Shown here: in pieces, positions 51,633-60,099 of the stretch | How the letters are laid out: every line of letters starts with the position of its first letter | How positions within the stretch are numbered: position 1 is the stretch's first letter | Assembly: GCF_017349355.1 (NCBI RefSeq) | Contig: NZ_JAFMPM010000006.1 | Location: 558,001 to 622,000 of the forward strand | Length of the DNA stretch: 64,000 nt | Origin: Thiothrix fructosivorans | GTDB lineage: Bacteria; Pseudomonadota; Gammaproteobacteria; Thiotrichales; Thiotrichaceae | Direction: 5' to 3' | Notes under the pieces: model-generated | Told to the model about the DNA's origin: nothing | Database searches by the model: none | What the model saw: only the letters and a program-made list of their open reading frames with translations | Program-made: the position numbers and the translations under genes

Positions 51633-53249
51633 TTAAGACACGGCTTGGGCAAAGCCGCGTTGTTCAAGTTCAACCATAACCGCTTGCCATTGCTCAGCCG
51701 TCTGTGGGTATTGGCGCTTTAACAGGGCATGGAGTTCCAACATATCCACACGTTGGTAGCAAACGCCGCGAGGCATGACTTGCCGCCGGAAATCGCACGC
51801 CGCTGGCACGCCTAATACCGCGTCGTATTGGTAGTAACATGGGTCAGTAGGTTTAAGCGCCGCCTTATTGCTAAAACCCAGCACATAAATGTTAGCACCG
51901 CCTCCTAAGCGTAGTGGATACAAGGCAATTTTGCTGTCGGCAAGCGGCTGATTGTTAATGTCAGTATTGCCTATAATCGAACCATTCAACATTCCATTGA
52001 TGGTAATGGTGTGTTCCCCGCCGATTTGCAGGTGGTTATTGCGGATATGCAGGTTACGGAATGCGCCATCGGTCGCGAAAATACCTTGCAATGCCCCATC
52101 GGAATAAATCAGGTTGCCGCTCACGCTGACGTTGCTCATCACCGCACCACCGAACTGGTTGATGCCGTCTTGCGTCCCCGGAATCAGTTGAATCGCGTCA
52201 CGGTGTGCCATGCGTAGGTAAGGGAATACGCGGTGGTTGCGCCCTTGCTGCTTTTGGTATTCGTTAATGCTATTCACCAGCACATCGAAGTCTTGCGCAA
52301 AGGTGGAATACACCGTGTCATCTATCACGATCAAATCACCCACGGTCAGATCGCCGGGGCTGTTGATTTGCATGAAATCGCGGATGAAGAAGTTTTGCCC
52401 GACACGTCCGCCACTCAGGTTGAGTTTGGGGAAACGGCGTTTGTCCGCCGCACTGACCATTGGCAAATTATCATGCAAGGTTTGCGAGTGGGCGTGGTTG
52501 CGAATCCAGTGCAGGGGGGCGCTGTTATTTTGGCGCATAATATTATACGCCTGCGCTTTGGGATCGGTTGCGCCGATTTTTGCCGCGCTGTATTTGCCAT
52601 CCAGTAATTGCTTGAGGATGGCATTGTGGGCGTAATCTTGGCTGCTATTGCTGTTAAAGGTATCCGCAACCGTGATAATGAAAGTGTTACCACTGTTGGC
52701 GGGTTGTGGTGCGGGCGCAGGTGTTGGCGTTACGGGGCGCGGCGTAGGCGCGGGTGTAGGTGCAGGCGTTACAGGGCGCGGCGCAGGTGTTGGAGTCGGC
52801 GCAGGCGTTACGGGGCGTGGCGCAGGTGTCGGTGCTGGCGTAGGCGCAACCGTTGCTGTCATTGCCAGTAAGCGGGTTTGCTCCGCTTCCAACGTTTGCA
52901 GTTCGCGTGCCCATTCGTTGATTTTGGCGGCATTGTTGACGCGTTGGTATTCGGTCAGCATTTTATCGGCGTACTGAATTTTGTACGGCAATTCGGTCAG
53001 GCGTTTGCGGATTTCTTCGGGTGTCATGGTCGGTGGCGCTGGGGTATTTAACCAAGTGGAGAGGCGTTTGGATTCGGCATTGTAATTGTCGCGGCGTTCC
53101 CGCCATACATTAGCGGAGGCTGGATTACTGACCGCCAAGGCTTCGCGCATTCGTGTATCCGCGTCTTGTGCTAGGCGATTTAATTCCAATACTTTGGCTT
53201 TGACAATAGCACGGTCTTCGGTGCTGGTAGTACTAGTGGTTTGTGGCAT
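51633..53249 (-). CDS. Pro-rich-linker protein with beta-helix-like domain
   Basis: The protein, about 538 residues, starts MPQTTSTTST, chosen for GGGGGAG just upstream. Residues 1-150 are helical (LNRLAQDADTRMREAL, KMLTEYQRVNNAAKINEWARELQTLEAEQ). A long P-T-A repeat linker (PAPTPAPRPVTPAPT) follows, then a domain with AHNAILKQLLDGK and a right-handed beta-helix-like run (GGAVMSNVSVSGNLIYSDGA, FRNLHIRNNHLQIG, GSIIGNTDINNQ). There is no classical signal peptide. It may bind or process polysaccharide. The family is not recognised. Confidence 0.65.
   Translation of the reverse strand: MPQTTSTTSTEDRAIVKAKVLELNRLAQDADTRMREALAVSNPASANVWRERRDNYNAESKRLSTWLNTPAPPTMTPEEIRKRLTELPYKIQYADKMLTEYQRVNNAAKINEWARELQTLEAEQTRLLAMTATVAPTPAPTPAPRPVTPAPTPTPAPRPVTPAPTPAPTPRPVTPTPAPAPQPANSGNTFIITVADTFNSNSSQDYAHNAILKQLLDGKYSAAKIGATDPKAQAYNIMRQNNSAPLHWIRNHAHSQTLHDNLPMVSAADKRRFPKLNLSGGRVGQNFFIRDFMQINSPGDLTVGDLIVIDDTVYSTFAQDFDVLVNSINEYQKQQGRNHRVFPYLRMAHRDAIQLIPGTQDGINQFGGAVMSNVSVSGNLIYSDGALQGIFATDGAFRNLHIRNNHLQIGGEHTITINGMLNGSIIGNTDINNQPLADSKIALYPLRLGGGANIYVLGFSNKAALKPTDPCYYQYDAVLGVPAACDFRRQVMPRGVCYQRVDMLELHALLKRQYPQTAEQWQAVMVELEQRGFAQAVS
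52705..52850 (-). repeat. In-gene tandem repeat coding a Pro/Thr/Ala linker
   Basis: Units related to gcgcaggtgttggcgttacg recur several times, encoding PAPTP-APRPVT repeats on the minus strand. Such stretches easily change copy number by slippage. The repeat keeps the reading frame throughout. Confidence 0.75.
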
Positions 53250-53408
53250 GGCGAAGCTCCCCCAAGAGTTATTTTTGCCCATCGTGTGTGTAGATAGACC
53301 AACAGATACGGGTAAAGTTAGTCGTACCAACCGATTTAAGCTACTTTATTTTAGAACAACTCTTCCGTTAGTTGGTGAAATTGCGCCGATTATCTGCAAG
53401 GCATTGCG

Positions 53409-54143
53409 TTATGACAGCATGAGCGCTGCACCCACTAACCAGAACATTTCGCCTATTTCGACGCTCGCTCCCGCCGTATCGCCCGTACAGCCTTGCAAGC
53501 GTTGCAACATGAGACGGCGCAACAGCCAAAAACCGAGCAGAGCGCCCGCCAGCCCACTGCCGGACACCAGCCAGCTAGCACCGATGATGGTTGCGCTGAG
53601 CCACCCTGCTGCGTAGTGATCCAAGTGCGCGGTGACGGCACTGGCTAGCCCACCTTCACGGACATACGGCGTGGTCACAAACAGCAGTAAAATCAAGGTG
53701 CGCCCCAGCAGCGGTGCGAAGCCGATAACCTGCCATTGCTGGTGTTCCAGCAATACGGCGAGAGCGGCGAATTTCAGCAGCAATACGCCGACGATAGCGA
53801 TGACACCTGCTGCACCGACCAGCGGATCTTTGAGGATACGCTGGGTTTTTTCTGCATCGCCAAAGCCGCCTAGCCACGCATCCGCACTATCCGCCAAGCC
53901 ATCCAGATGCAAGCCGCCGGTGATGGCTGCCCAGAACACCGTGAGGATTGCCGCTAATAACAAGGGCGACGCGTGAGGAAACAGCAGTGCGGGCAGGCAC
54001 AGCAAGCCGCCGATCAGCAAACCCACCAGCGGGTAAAACAAGGCGGCACGCGCAAAATCGGGCGCGTCCAGTTTGCCTAAATCGGGCACGGGGATGCGGG
54101 TGAGGAACGAGAGGGCGAGGAAGAATGGCTGTAACATGCTCAC
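53409..54143 (-). CDS. cobS: Cobalamin synthase
   Basis: The 244-residue membrane enzyme joins adenosyl-GDP-cobinamide and alpha-ribazole. FFLALSFLTRIPVPD at the N-terminus and the active-site motif GGLHLDGLADSADAW (residues about 75-90) followed by ILKDPLVGAAGVIAI are canonical. There are about six membrane segments. It lies 20 bases after the HupE-like gene and may be read from the same operon. CobU and CobT, its partners, are encoded about 6 kb away. Confidence 0.95.
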   Translation of the reverse strand: MSMLQPFFLALSFLTRIPVPDLGKLDAPDFARAALFYPLVGLLIGGLLCLPALLFPHASPLLLAAILTVFWAAITGGLHLDGLADSADAWLGGFGDAEKTQRILKDPLVGAAGVIAIVGVLLLKFAALAVLLEHQQWQVIGFAPLLGRTLILLLFVTTPYVREGGLASAVTAHLDHYAAGWLSATIIGASWLVSGSGLAGALLGFWLLRRLMLQRLQGCTGDTAGASVEIGEMFWLVGAALMLS

Positions 54144-54163
54144 AATCTAACAAAATATGCCGC

Positions 54164-55312
54164 TCAAGACCAGAATGCCCGCAGATCAAACGCCCGTTCC
54201 ACAAACCATACCCCACTGACGATCAAGGCTAACACGGCACTGCCATGCAAAATCTGCACCCGATACACCTTGCTAGCTCGCAAGCTATAGGCGATGGGAA
54301 ACACCAGCAGTACCAGCAACAGTTGCCCTATTTCCACCCCGACATTGAAGCCGAACAGTGCTTCCGCCAGTGCTCCCGTCGGCATCTGCATATCCCTCAG
54401 CACACTGGCAAAGCCGAAGCCGTGCAACAGCCCAAACACAAACACCAGTTTCCACTGATCATGGGTAATGAGGGGGTAGAGGATATTCACCGCTACCACG
54501 ATGATGGAGAGCGCAATCGCGGATTCCACCAGTCTTGAGGGTAAATCCACCACCCCCAGCACTGCCAGCGACAGGGTAATGGAGTGCGCCAGCGTAAAGG
54601 CGGTAATGACTTTCAGTAGATTAATCAAAGCGGGGCGGAACGATTCCACCTGTTGCCATTGCCGTTCCTTCAGCACCAACACGGCGGGCAAGATCAATAG
54701 GGCAATGAACAGCAAATGGTCAAACCCGTTCAGAATGTGATGAATGCCTTCGCGGATATAGTTCAGCAAAATCGGCAGCCCCCCGCTGTTTTGCAGCGTC
54801 AATGCCTGCTTGGGATGGTCGGTGGAAAAAATATAGGACGCTGACTCAGAACCCGCCCGCTGATCCAAGAGGATACCCCGATGCGTCGGGTCAATATCAA
54901 ACAGCAAACGGTATTCCACCTGCAACGCCCCACCAGCCGTGGCGGGGCAACCCGCATTCATCAGTAACACCGCATAACCGCCGTCCGTATGGGTTTCTGT
55001 TTGCAAGCCCGTGACCTGCGGCTGGCAGGCTGCGTCGCCTTGTTGCAAGTGCAAACGGCTCAGGGCATACGCATCCAGCGCGGTCTGTTGGTGTTGCAAT
55101 TCGCCCCAAGTAATCTTGCCATCCGCATCGCTGTCCAGCCCGATTGCCTGTTCCAGATCGCGTAACGCAATGTCCCAACGCAAGCCAATATTGCCCTCCG
55201 GCTGATCCTGCAAAAACAGGTAGCTATCGCTGGGTTTGTGGGCGACAGCGAGCAATGGCAACAGCAATAGGCAGATTCCCCAGAGGAAGTGGAGACGAGT
55301 TTTCGTCATCAT
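54164..55312 (-). CDS. HupE/UreJ_2-like membrane protein
   Basis: The 382-residue protein has a signal peptide (LWGICLLLLPLLAVAHKPSDS). Its periplasmic domain has one EF-hand-like loop, DSDADGKITWGELQ (about 57-70). The membrane part begins with GIHHILNGFDHLLFIALLILP, diagnostic of the HupE/UreJ_2 family, and has about six helices. Such proteins may move metals or act in envelope processes; the substrate is unknown. It overlaps the TPR gene by 4 bases and belongs to the ECF-linked operon. Confidence 0.85.
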   Translation of the reverse strand: MMTKTRLHFLWGICLLLLPLLAVAHKPSDSYLFLQDQPEGNIGLRWDIALRDLEQAIGLDSDADGKITWGELQHQQTALDAYALSRLHLQQGDAACQPQVTGLQTETHTDGGYAVLLMNAGCPATAGGALQVEYRLLFDIDPTHRGILLDQRAGSESASYIFSTDHPKQALTLQNSGGLPILLNYIREGIHHILNGFDHLLFIALLILPAVLVLKERQWQQVESFRPALINLLKVITAFTLAHSITLSLAVLGVVDLPSRLVESAIALSIIVVAVNILYPLITHDQWKLVFVFGLLHGFGFASVLRDMQMPTGALAEALFGFNVGVEIGQLLLVLLVFPIAYSLRASKVYRVQILHGSAVLALIVSGVWFVERAFDLRAFWS

Positions 55313-56340
55313 AGTGCTGCTCCAAAGGTACGGGCATACAAGGCTGCATCTTCTGCGGGCAGCGTACTGCCGCGTAGCTTGGCGGCTTGGTAGCGGGCTT
55401 CGAGCAGGGCTTGATAGCGGGCGGTTGCAGCCGTTTGCTGGGCATCGCGGCTGGCAATGGCGAGGCGTAACAGCAGCGCATCATCGTTGGTTTTATCTTG
55501 CAAGAGCGTGATGACTTCCAGCGGGCGCTGCTGGCTGATGAGGAAGTCGCTGTACACCCGCAACAGGTAATTGTCACGGCGTGGTTCGGCTAAGGCTGCC
55601 CGAAAATGTTGGTCGGCTTCCGGCGCTTTGCCGATGCGGGCGGCGGTTTCGCCCAGTAAGGTGAGCACCCATTGGCGCAATTCCACCTGTTCCTTGCCGA
55701 GTTGCGGCAATAAGGTGATTTGCAGGCGGTAAGCTTGTTCGGCATCACCGTTTTGGCTCATGACTTGGCTGTAACAGAGTGTCGCAAACCACGTTGACGC
55801 GTGCGTTGCCAGTGCGGCACAACTGCGGCGGGCAGCGGCGTATTCCTTGTTGACCAACTGAACCGTCGCAAGGGTTAGCCATGCTTGGGTCTGGTGAGGG
55901 TTTTGCTGCACCACAAGCGCAAGGTCTTGCGTGGCGGTGGCGTAGTCGTGGTTGTGTTGGCGAATGGTGGCACGGAGCAGCAACAGTTCGGCGGGTGGCT
56001 GCGTTTGTTGCCACCACGGTTGCAGGAGTGCTTCGGCGTAACCGTAGTAACGCGGGTCGGCTTGTTCGCGCCCCGTTTCGATATAGAGGCGAGCCAGTGA
56101 GGCAACCGTGGTGGTATCGAGCGGGTTGGCACGCCATTGCGCCCGCAGGCGGTTGATGGGGTTGTTGTTTCCCTGTAGCTGGGTGGGTAAGACTTCCAGC
56201 ACTTCGCTCTCACTGCTGGGTATGTGGGGAGCTGCCTGCAATACAGCAGGCAAGCCCAGCAGGAGGGCAAAGCACAGGGCAGCGCTGTAACGCCGCCCTG
56301 TCACGGGTGAAACAGATGCAGGTCTCTGTTTCGGTTGCAT
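55309..56340 (-). CDS. Periplasmic TPR-repeat protein
   Basis: The 343-residue protein has a signal region SAALCFALLLGLPAVLQAAP. Helical pairs follow that look like TPR units (DTTTVASLARLYIETGREQ, HDYATATQDLALVVQQNP, TQAWLTLATVQLVNKEYAAARR). It probably serves as a scaffold for the HupE-like and DUF4331 proteins. It starts 3 bases after the lipoprotein stop and overlaps the HupE-like gene. Confidence 0.8.
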   Translation of the reverse strand: MQPKQRPASVSPVTGRRYSAALCFALLLGLPAVLQAAPHIPSSESEVLEVLPTQLQGNNNPINRLRAQWRANPLDTTTVASLARLYIETGREQADPRYYGYAEALLQPWWQQTQPPAELLLLRATIRQHNHDYATATQDLALVVQQNPHQTQAWLTLATVQLVNKEYAAARRSCAALATHASTWFATLCYSQVMSQNGDAEQAYRLQITLLPQLGKEQVELRQWVLTLLGETAARIGKAPEADQHFRAALAEPRRDNYLLRVYSDFLISQQRPLEVITLLQDKTNDDALLLRLAIASRDAQQTAATARYQALLEARYQAAKLRGSTLPAEDAALYARTFGAAL

Positions 56341-56342
56341 GG

Positions 56343-56660
56343 TTATTGCCCCGCTGCGCGACTGATGAGCGTTTGCACGGTGTCGCCGCTATTGACGGGT
56401 ACAGGATTGCTATCAGCCGCGCCAAATACGCTGATCAGGTCTTGTTGCAGACCCGCAGGGTCGGTGACATCGGTTGCTTGGGCGGTCATGGGGGCATTGG
56501 CGATGACTTGCACCCGGCTGGCGGAGGTGCTGGTTGTGCCACCTGTGTTGCTGCCGTTGCCGGTTTCAGTCATAGCGTTGCTGCCACTGCCACCACCGCA
56601 GGCGGTCAATAGAGCCAGCAACACGGTGCTGGTGGATAGTGTCCAGTATTGGTTTTTCAT
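56343..56660 (-). CDS. Small Gly/Ser/Thr-rich lipoprotein
   Basis: The 105-residue protein has signal MKNQYWTLSTSTVLLALLTA and lipidated Cys (LLTACGGGSG). The mature part begins with a flexible G/S/N/T tract and ends in a short ordered segment (DPAGLQQDLISVFGAADSNP, DTVQTLISRAAGQ). It lies between DUF4331 and the TPR gene, in the same operon. No family is recognised. Confidence 0.75.
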   Translation of the reverse strand: MKNQYWTLSTSTVLLALLTACGGGSGSNAMTETGNGSNTGGTTSTSASRVQVIANAPMTAQATDVTDPAGLQQDLISVFGAADSNPVPVNSGDTVQTLISRAAGQ

Positions 56661-56673
56661 GGCAATGCCTCCC

Positions 56674-58164
56674 TTAGTGGGTGTTGGGTGAACCAGCCAG
56701 TGGCGTGGTCAGGTAAGGGAAGGTTTCGTCAAACTGACCGGCGTTTTGCGGTGTGCCGTCAGTGTAAGGAATCATCCCGCTCGGTGCTTGTTCCGGTGTA
56801 CACAAACCCAGTGGCAGGTGACACAGCAACCCCATCGCGACCCGCAATTCGGCATCCACGACATCATCACCGGGACGGCGACCGTTGGGGAAGCCCGCCG
56901 CATCGCCCGCCGCTACGCCAAGGTTGTGCTGGCTGGCTTTCGTGGTGGCGGCGATGCCGGTATTGAGGCGCAGCATTTCGGCGGCTGAACCGTCGGCATT
57001 CACCCCTTTCAAACCGGTCAGGAAGGCGGCTACCAAGTCAGCGCGACCGGCATTGGTGGGGGCGGTGACACCAAACAGGGCATTCAACAGTACTGGCAAG
57101 CTGGGGTTGGTGACGTAAGGCAGGAATTGCGCGGCATCATCCTTGGGTTGGCTGGCGTTGAATAGGTTTTTGTCGGGCAGACCGATGACCACTTCGTTCA
57201 CCAGTGGCATACCGAGGCGCGAAACCTGTGTCCATGCGCCGCCGCTGACTTTGGCTTTGAGCTTGTCCGGTGTTGGGTCAAGCACGCTGACTTGTGGCAG
57301 GCTAGCCGTTGTCCACGCCCCGAATATGCCATTGCTATTACCGCCGGTTAAACAGCCGATGGGTATTTCGAGGGCAAAGGTAGTGACGTTTTTCTGCGCC
57401 AGTGCATCGGGTTTGGCATCCGGTGCAGCCGTCGGGTCGAGGTTCACAAGGTCAAAAATTTCACCGAGGTTGACAGCAAAGGGGTCTTTGCGTTGACCGA
57501 CAAACACACGCCCGTCTTGCGCTCCGCTCGGACAACCACTCAGTTGCACAGGTTGGATAAAGCTGTGGGCATACTGGTCGTAAGCCTGCGTGCTAAAGGT
57601 TTTATTGCCGACGTTATCAAACGGTTTGGCAAAACTGGTGCCACCGTTGGCGGGGTTGATGGCTTCGTGCTTTTCACCCGTGCGGCGGTCGCCCTTAATC
57701 ATGGTCAGCGTGTAGGATTCACGGAAATTCAGGTTGCTGGAATCCGTATCGGTGACAGGGCCGACGTTCTTGAGCGGGACGGGGATGTCTTTGCCGCCGA
57801 TGGGTAAGGCGATGCCTTTACCAGCGTTGCCCAGTTCATGGGTGATTTGGAACTGGAAGGTCAGGTCTTCCTTGGCATCGCCGCTGTTGTCGATGTGGAT
57901 TTCATACAGCGCATCGGGTGATAGGCTGAAATAGTTGGGGCCGCCATACGGGTCTTGCAGTGGGTTGTAATTAGCAATCAGGGTAACGAATCCTGCACGC
58001 CCCGCTTCATAACTGCGGAAAGCATAGAAGTCAGTCGCATCCACCGTGGGATTTTCGGTAATGAAGGGCGCTTCGCGGTGACTGGAGGCGTAGGCACTGC
58101 TCGAAACCGCGCTGGAAACGGCGAAGGCGATGGCAGTAATGGCGAGTTGCTGTGATGTGTTCAT
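56674..58164 (-). CDS. DUF4331 family exported protein
   Basis: The protein, about 496 residues, starts MNTSQQLAITAIAFA after GGAGG. The signal peptide ends near SSSAYA-SSHREAP. The DUF4331 signatures SSHREAPFITENPTVDATDFYAFRSYE and YNPLQDPYGGPNYFSLSPDALYEIHIDN follow. Pfam has no firm function for this domain; it is often found near ECF sigma factors and oxidative or metal stress genes. It is the first gene of a four-gene operon divergent from the ECF sigma gene, with which it shares a promoter motif. Confidence 0.92.
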   Translation of the reverse strand: MNTSQQLAITAIAFAVSSAVSSSAYASSHREAPFITENPTVDATDFYAFRSYEAGRAGFVTLIANYNPLQDPYGGPNYFSLSPDALYEIHIDNSGDAKEDLTFQFQITHELGNAGKGIALPIGGKDIPVPLKNVGPVTDTDSSNLNFRESYTLTMIKGDRRTGEKHEAINPANGGTSFAKPFDNVGNKTFSTQAYDQYAHSFIQPVQLSGCPSGAQDGRVFVGQRKDPFAVNLGEIFDLVNLDPTAAPDAKPDALAQKNVTTFALEIPIGCLTGGNSNGIFGAWTTASLPQVSVLDPTPDKLKAKVSGGAWTQVSRLGMPLVNEVVIGLPDKNLFNASQPKDDAAQFLPYVTNPSLPVLLNALFGVTAPTNAGRADLVAAFLTGLKGVNADGSAAEMLRLNTGIAATTKASQHNLGVAAGDAAGFPNGRRPGDDVVDAELRVAMGLLCHLPLGLCTPEQAPSGMIPYTDGTPQNAGQFDETFPYLTTPLAGSPNTH

Positions 58165-58227
58165 GATGTCCTCCGACAAGCATTAGGGTAAGTGAGTCAT
58201 GGGGGATGCTCACAACAAGCATCTGCT

Positions 58228-58258
58228 CCCTAATACGCGTTGGGTTGCGCAACTGGAT
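58228..58258 (-). promoter_or_regulatory. Predicted ECF promoter of the DUF4331 operon
   Basis: On the minus strand ATCCA (58258-58254), a 16-base spacer and CGTATTAGGG (58237-58228) form a two-block site. The same two blocks with the same spacing stand in front of the sigma gene. The spacer bases differ, so the shared blocks are likely the -35 and -10 regions. Confidence 0.65.
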
Positions 58259-58298
58259 TGGACTTTTTTAAATTTTTTACAGAGTGACTTGGCAGCAC

Positions 58299-58329
58299 AT
58301 CCAATGCAGCGTCTGTTGACGTATTAGGG
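58299..58329 (+). promoter_or_regulatory. Predicted ECF promoter of the sigma/cupin genes
   Basis: ATCCA (58299-58303), a 16-base spacer and CGTATTAGGG (58320-58329) lie about 70 bases before the sigma start codon. The site matches the divergent promoter block for block and predicts autoregulation of the sigma factor. Confidence 0.65.
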
Positions 58330-58397
58330 GTGCGCCATTAGGAAGCGGCGGCAGCGCCTGTGGTAGACTCTGCTGATCATTTTGCGGGAGAGCATGG

Positions 58398-58979
58398 ATG
58401 GCACACGATCAGACCGAACTCTACCCCTTGCTGGCGAATATCCAGCAAGGTGATCAGCAGGCATTGGGGCATTTTTACGATGCAACGGTGGCGCGGGTGT
58501 ATGCCATTGCCCTCAAAATCACTGCTAATCCGGCGTTGGCGGAAGAAATTGTCAGCGATGTGTACCTGCAAGTGTGGCGGGCAGCCGCTAGCTACAGCCC
58601 AGAACGTGCCACCCCGCTGGGTTGGTTACTGATGATGGCGCATAGTCGGGCGATTGATGCGTTGCGCAAAGAGGCGGCTACCACGAAACAACAGGTGGAG
58701 CTGAGTGATGATGTTGAGGTGGAAGATAGCCATACGCCGAATCCATTGGAGATGCTCTTGACGGTAGAAACCGGCAGCGCCTTGCAGGGTGCTTTACACT
58801 TACTGGATGCGCAGCAACGCCAACTGCTTGCACTGGCGTTTTACCGTGGTTTGAGCCATCAGGAAATTGCGGCGCATACGGGTGAGCCATTGGGGACCGT
58901 CAAAACCCTGTTACGGCGGGCGCAAGCGATTTTGCGGGCAGCATTAACCGATTCTTTTCCAGACAGAGGTATGTCATGA
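58398..58979 (+). CDS. ECF sigma factor
   Basis: The 193-residue sigma-70 family protein has region 2 (HFYDATVARVYAIALKITANPALAEEIVSDVYLQVWR...GWLLMMAHSRAIDALRK) and region 4 (LHLLDAQQRQLLALAFYRGLSHQEIAAHTGEPLGTVKTLLRRAQAIL). GGGAGAG precedes the start. It overlaps the cupin gene by ATGA. The pair resembles sigma-E/ChrR-type (ECF11-like) modules that respond to singlet oxygen or related stress. The divergent DUF4331 operon is the likely target. Confidence 0.93.
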   Translation: MAHDQTELYPLLANIQQGDQQALGHFYDATVARVYAIALKITANPALAEEIVSDVYLQVWRAAASYSPERATPLGWLLMMAHSRAIDALRKEAATTKQQVELSDDVEVEDSHTPNPLEMLLTVETGSALQGALHLLDAQQRQLLALAFYRGLSHQEIAAHTGEPLGTVKTLLRRAQAILRAALTDSFPDRGMS

Positions 58980-59455
58980 GCATGAATGATGGCAACGGCG
59001 CAAGGATCAACGCATTAGACGCGGATATAGTGGCACTCTTGGCAGAAAACCACGCCAGTGTCGAACTGCCTGTTGCGCTCAAAACGCGAATGCGCACGGC
59101 TGTGCTGGAAAAAGTGGCGGCAGACAGTGCTTGCCTGACACCCGGTTTCCAGACGATTCGGGCGCGGGAGGGTGAATGGATTCAGGCGCTGCCCGGTGCG
59201 GCGCTCAAGATTCTGCACCAAACGGCCGATTCGCCCGTGGTCACGTATTTGGCGCGGCTACAACCGGGGTTTGAAATGCCGGGGCATCCGCACCCTTTCG
59301 ATGAAGAGTGCATTATGCTCGAAGGCGAAATGTGGTTGGGCGATTTGCACCTCAAAGCCGGTGATTACCACTTTGCGGCGAAGGGCGTGCTACACGGCAA
59401 ACTGAGGACAGAAACCGGCGCGTTGGTGTTCCAAAAAGGCGTGCTGCCCGTTTAG
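58976..59455 (+). CDS. Cupin-domain anti-sigma-like protein (ChrR-related)
   Basis: The 159-residue protein has a short helical N-terminal part (residues 1-60). A cupin follows, with metal ligands in GHPHPFDEECIMLEGEMWLGD and DYHFAAKGVLHGKL. ChrR anti-sigma factors have an N-terminal zinc site with CxxC. Here that site is absent, so sigma binding, if any, must be different. The ATGA overlap with the sigma gene argues for a working pair. Confidence 0.85.
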   Translation: MSMNDGNGARINALDADIVALLAENHASVELPVALKTRMRTAVLEKVAADSACLTPGFQTIRAREGEWIQALPGAALKILHQTADSPVVTYLARLQPGFEMPGHPHPFDEECIMLEGEMWLGDLHLKAGDYHFAAKGVLHGKLRTETGALVFQKGVLPV

Positions 59456-59460
59456 CAGGT

Positions 59461-60093
59461 TCAAGCGTGGGGCAACCCATGCCCTAACAACGACGTTGCG
59501 CCATCGGGGTAAGTGCGTATTCGCGTTATCTGCGCGTACCCCACTTCAAAGCGCAAACTACGTTGATACAAAATATCCAACACCTTCGCCAAGACCACGC
59601 GAATCACCCCCGCATGAGTCAGCAGCAACACATTTTGCCCCGCGTAACGGATTTGCAGCTCATCCCACGCTTGTTGGACGCGCTCGATAAAATCTTCCAT
59701 CGCTTCGCCATTGGGGGCAACAAAGCGGCGCGGTTGAAACCACAATTGCTGCATCAATTCGGGGTATTGTTCCCAGACATCGGTTTGCGATTTGCCGACC
59801 CAATCCCCGAAATCCATTTCCCCCAAACGCGGATCAACCCCAAACGGGCAGCCGAGGCGTTGCGCCAATAACCGCGCAAAATCGTGGCAGCGGCGGCTGG
59901 GGGAGCTGATCACCACATCCCATTGCCCCGGATTCGTCGCCAGCGTTAATTGCTTCCAACCGTGATTACCCAGCGGTTCGTTGCTGGGGGCGCAAAATAA
60001 ATTGGGCGTAACCACTTGCCCGTGGCGCAACAAGTCCACCGTGGTGGGCGTGGTAATGGGTGGGAGTTCGGCGGTATCGGCAGTATTTTCCAT
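59461..60093 (-). CDS. cobC: Alpha-ribazole phosphatase (histidine phosphatase family)
   Basis: The 210-residue protein has the phosphatase motif VDLLRHGQVV (His nucleophile, residues about 19-27), SPSRRCHDFARLLA, the Glu in LGEMDFGDWVGKS and the second His in LLLTHAGVIRVVLA. It follows cobT after 6 bases, supporting CobC (alpha-ribazole-5'-phosphate phosphatase) over general phosphoglycerate mutase-like functions. Confidence 0.9.
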   Translation of the reverse strand: MENTADTAELPPITTPTTVDLLRHGQVVTPNLFCAPSNEPLGNHGWKQLTLATNPGQWDVVISSPSRRCHDFARLLAQRLGCPFGVDPRLGEMDFGDWVGKSQTDVWEQYPELMQQLWFQPRRFVAPNGEAMEDFIERVQQAWDELQIRYAGQNVLLLTHAGVIRVVLAKVLDILYQRSLRFEVGYAQITRIRTYPDGATSLLGHGLPHA

Positions 60094-60099
60094 CGTGAC

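Noticed and set aside
52705-52850. Possible CRISPR-like repeat array
   Set aside because: Units are irregular, have no unique spacers and encode an in-frame Pro/Thr linker.
52608-52977. Plus-strand ORFs over the Pro-rich repeat
   Set aside because: They are antisense products of a GC-rich coding repeat and have Arg/Gly/Val-rich nonsense sequences.
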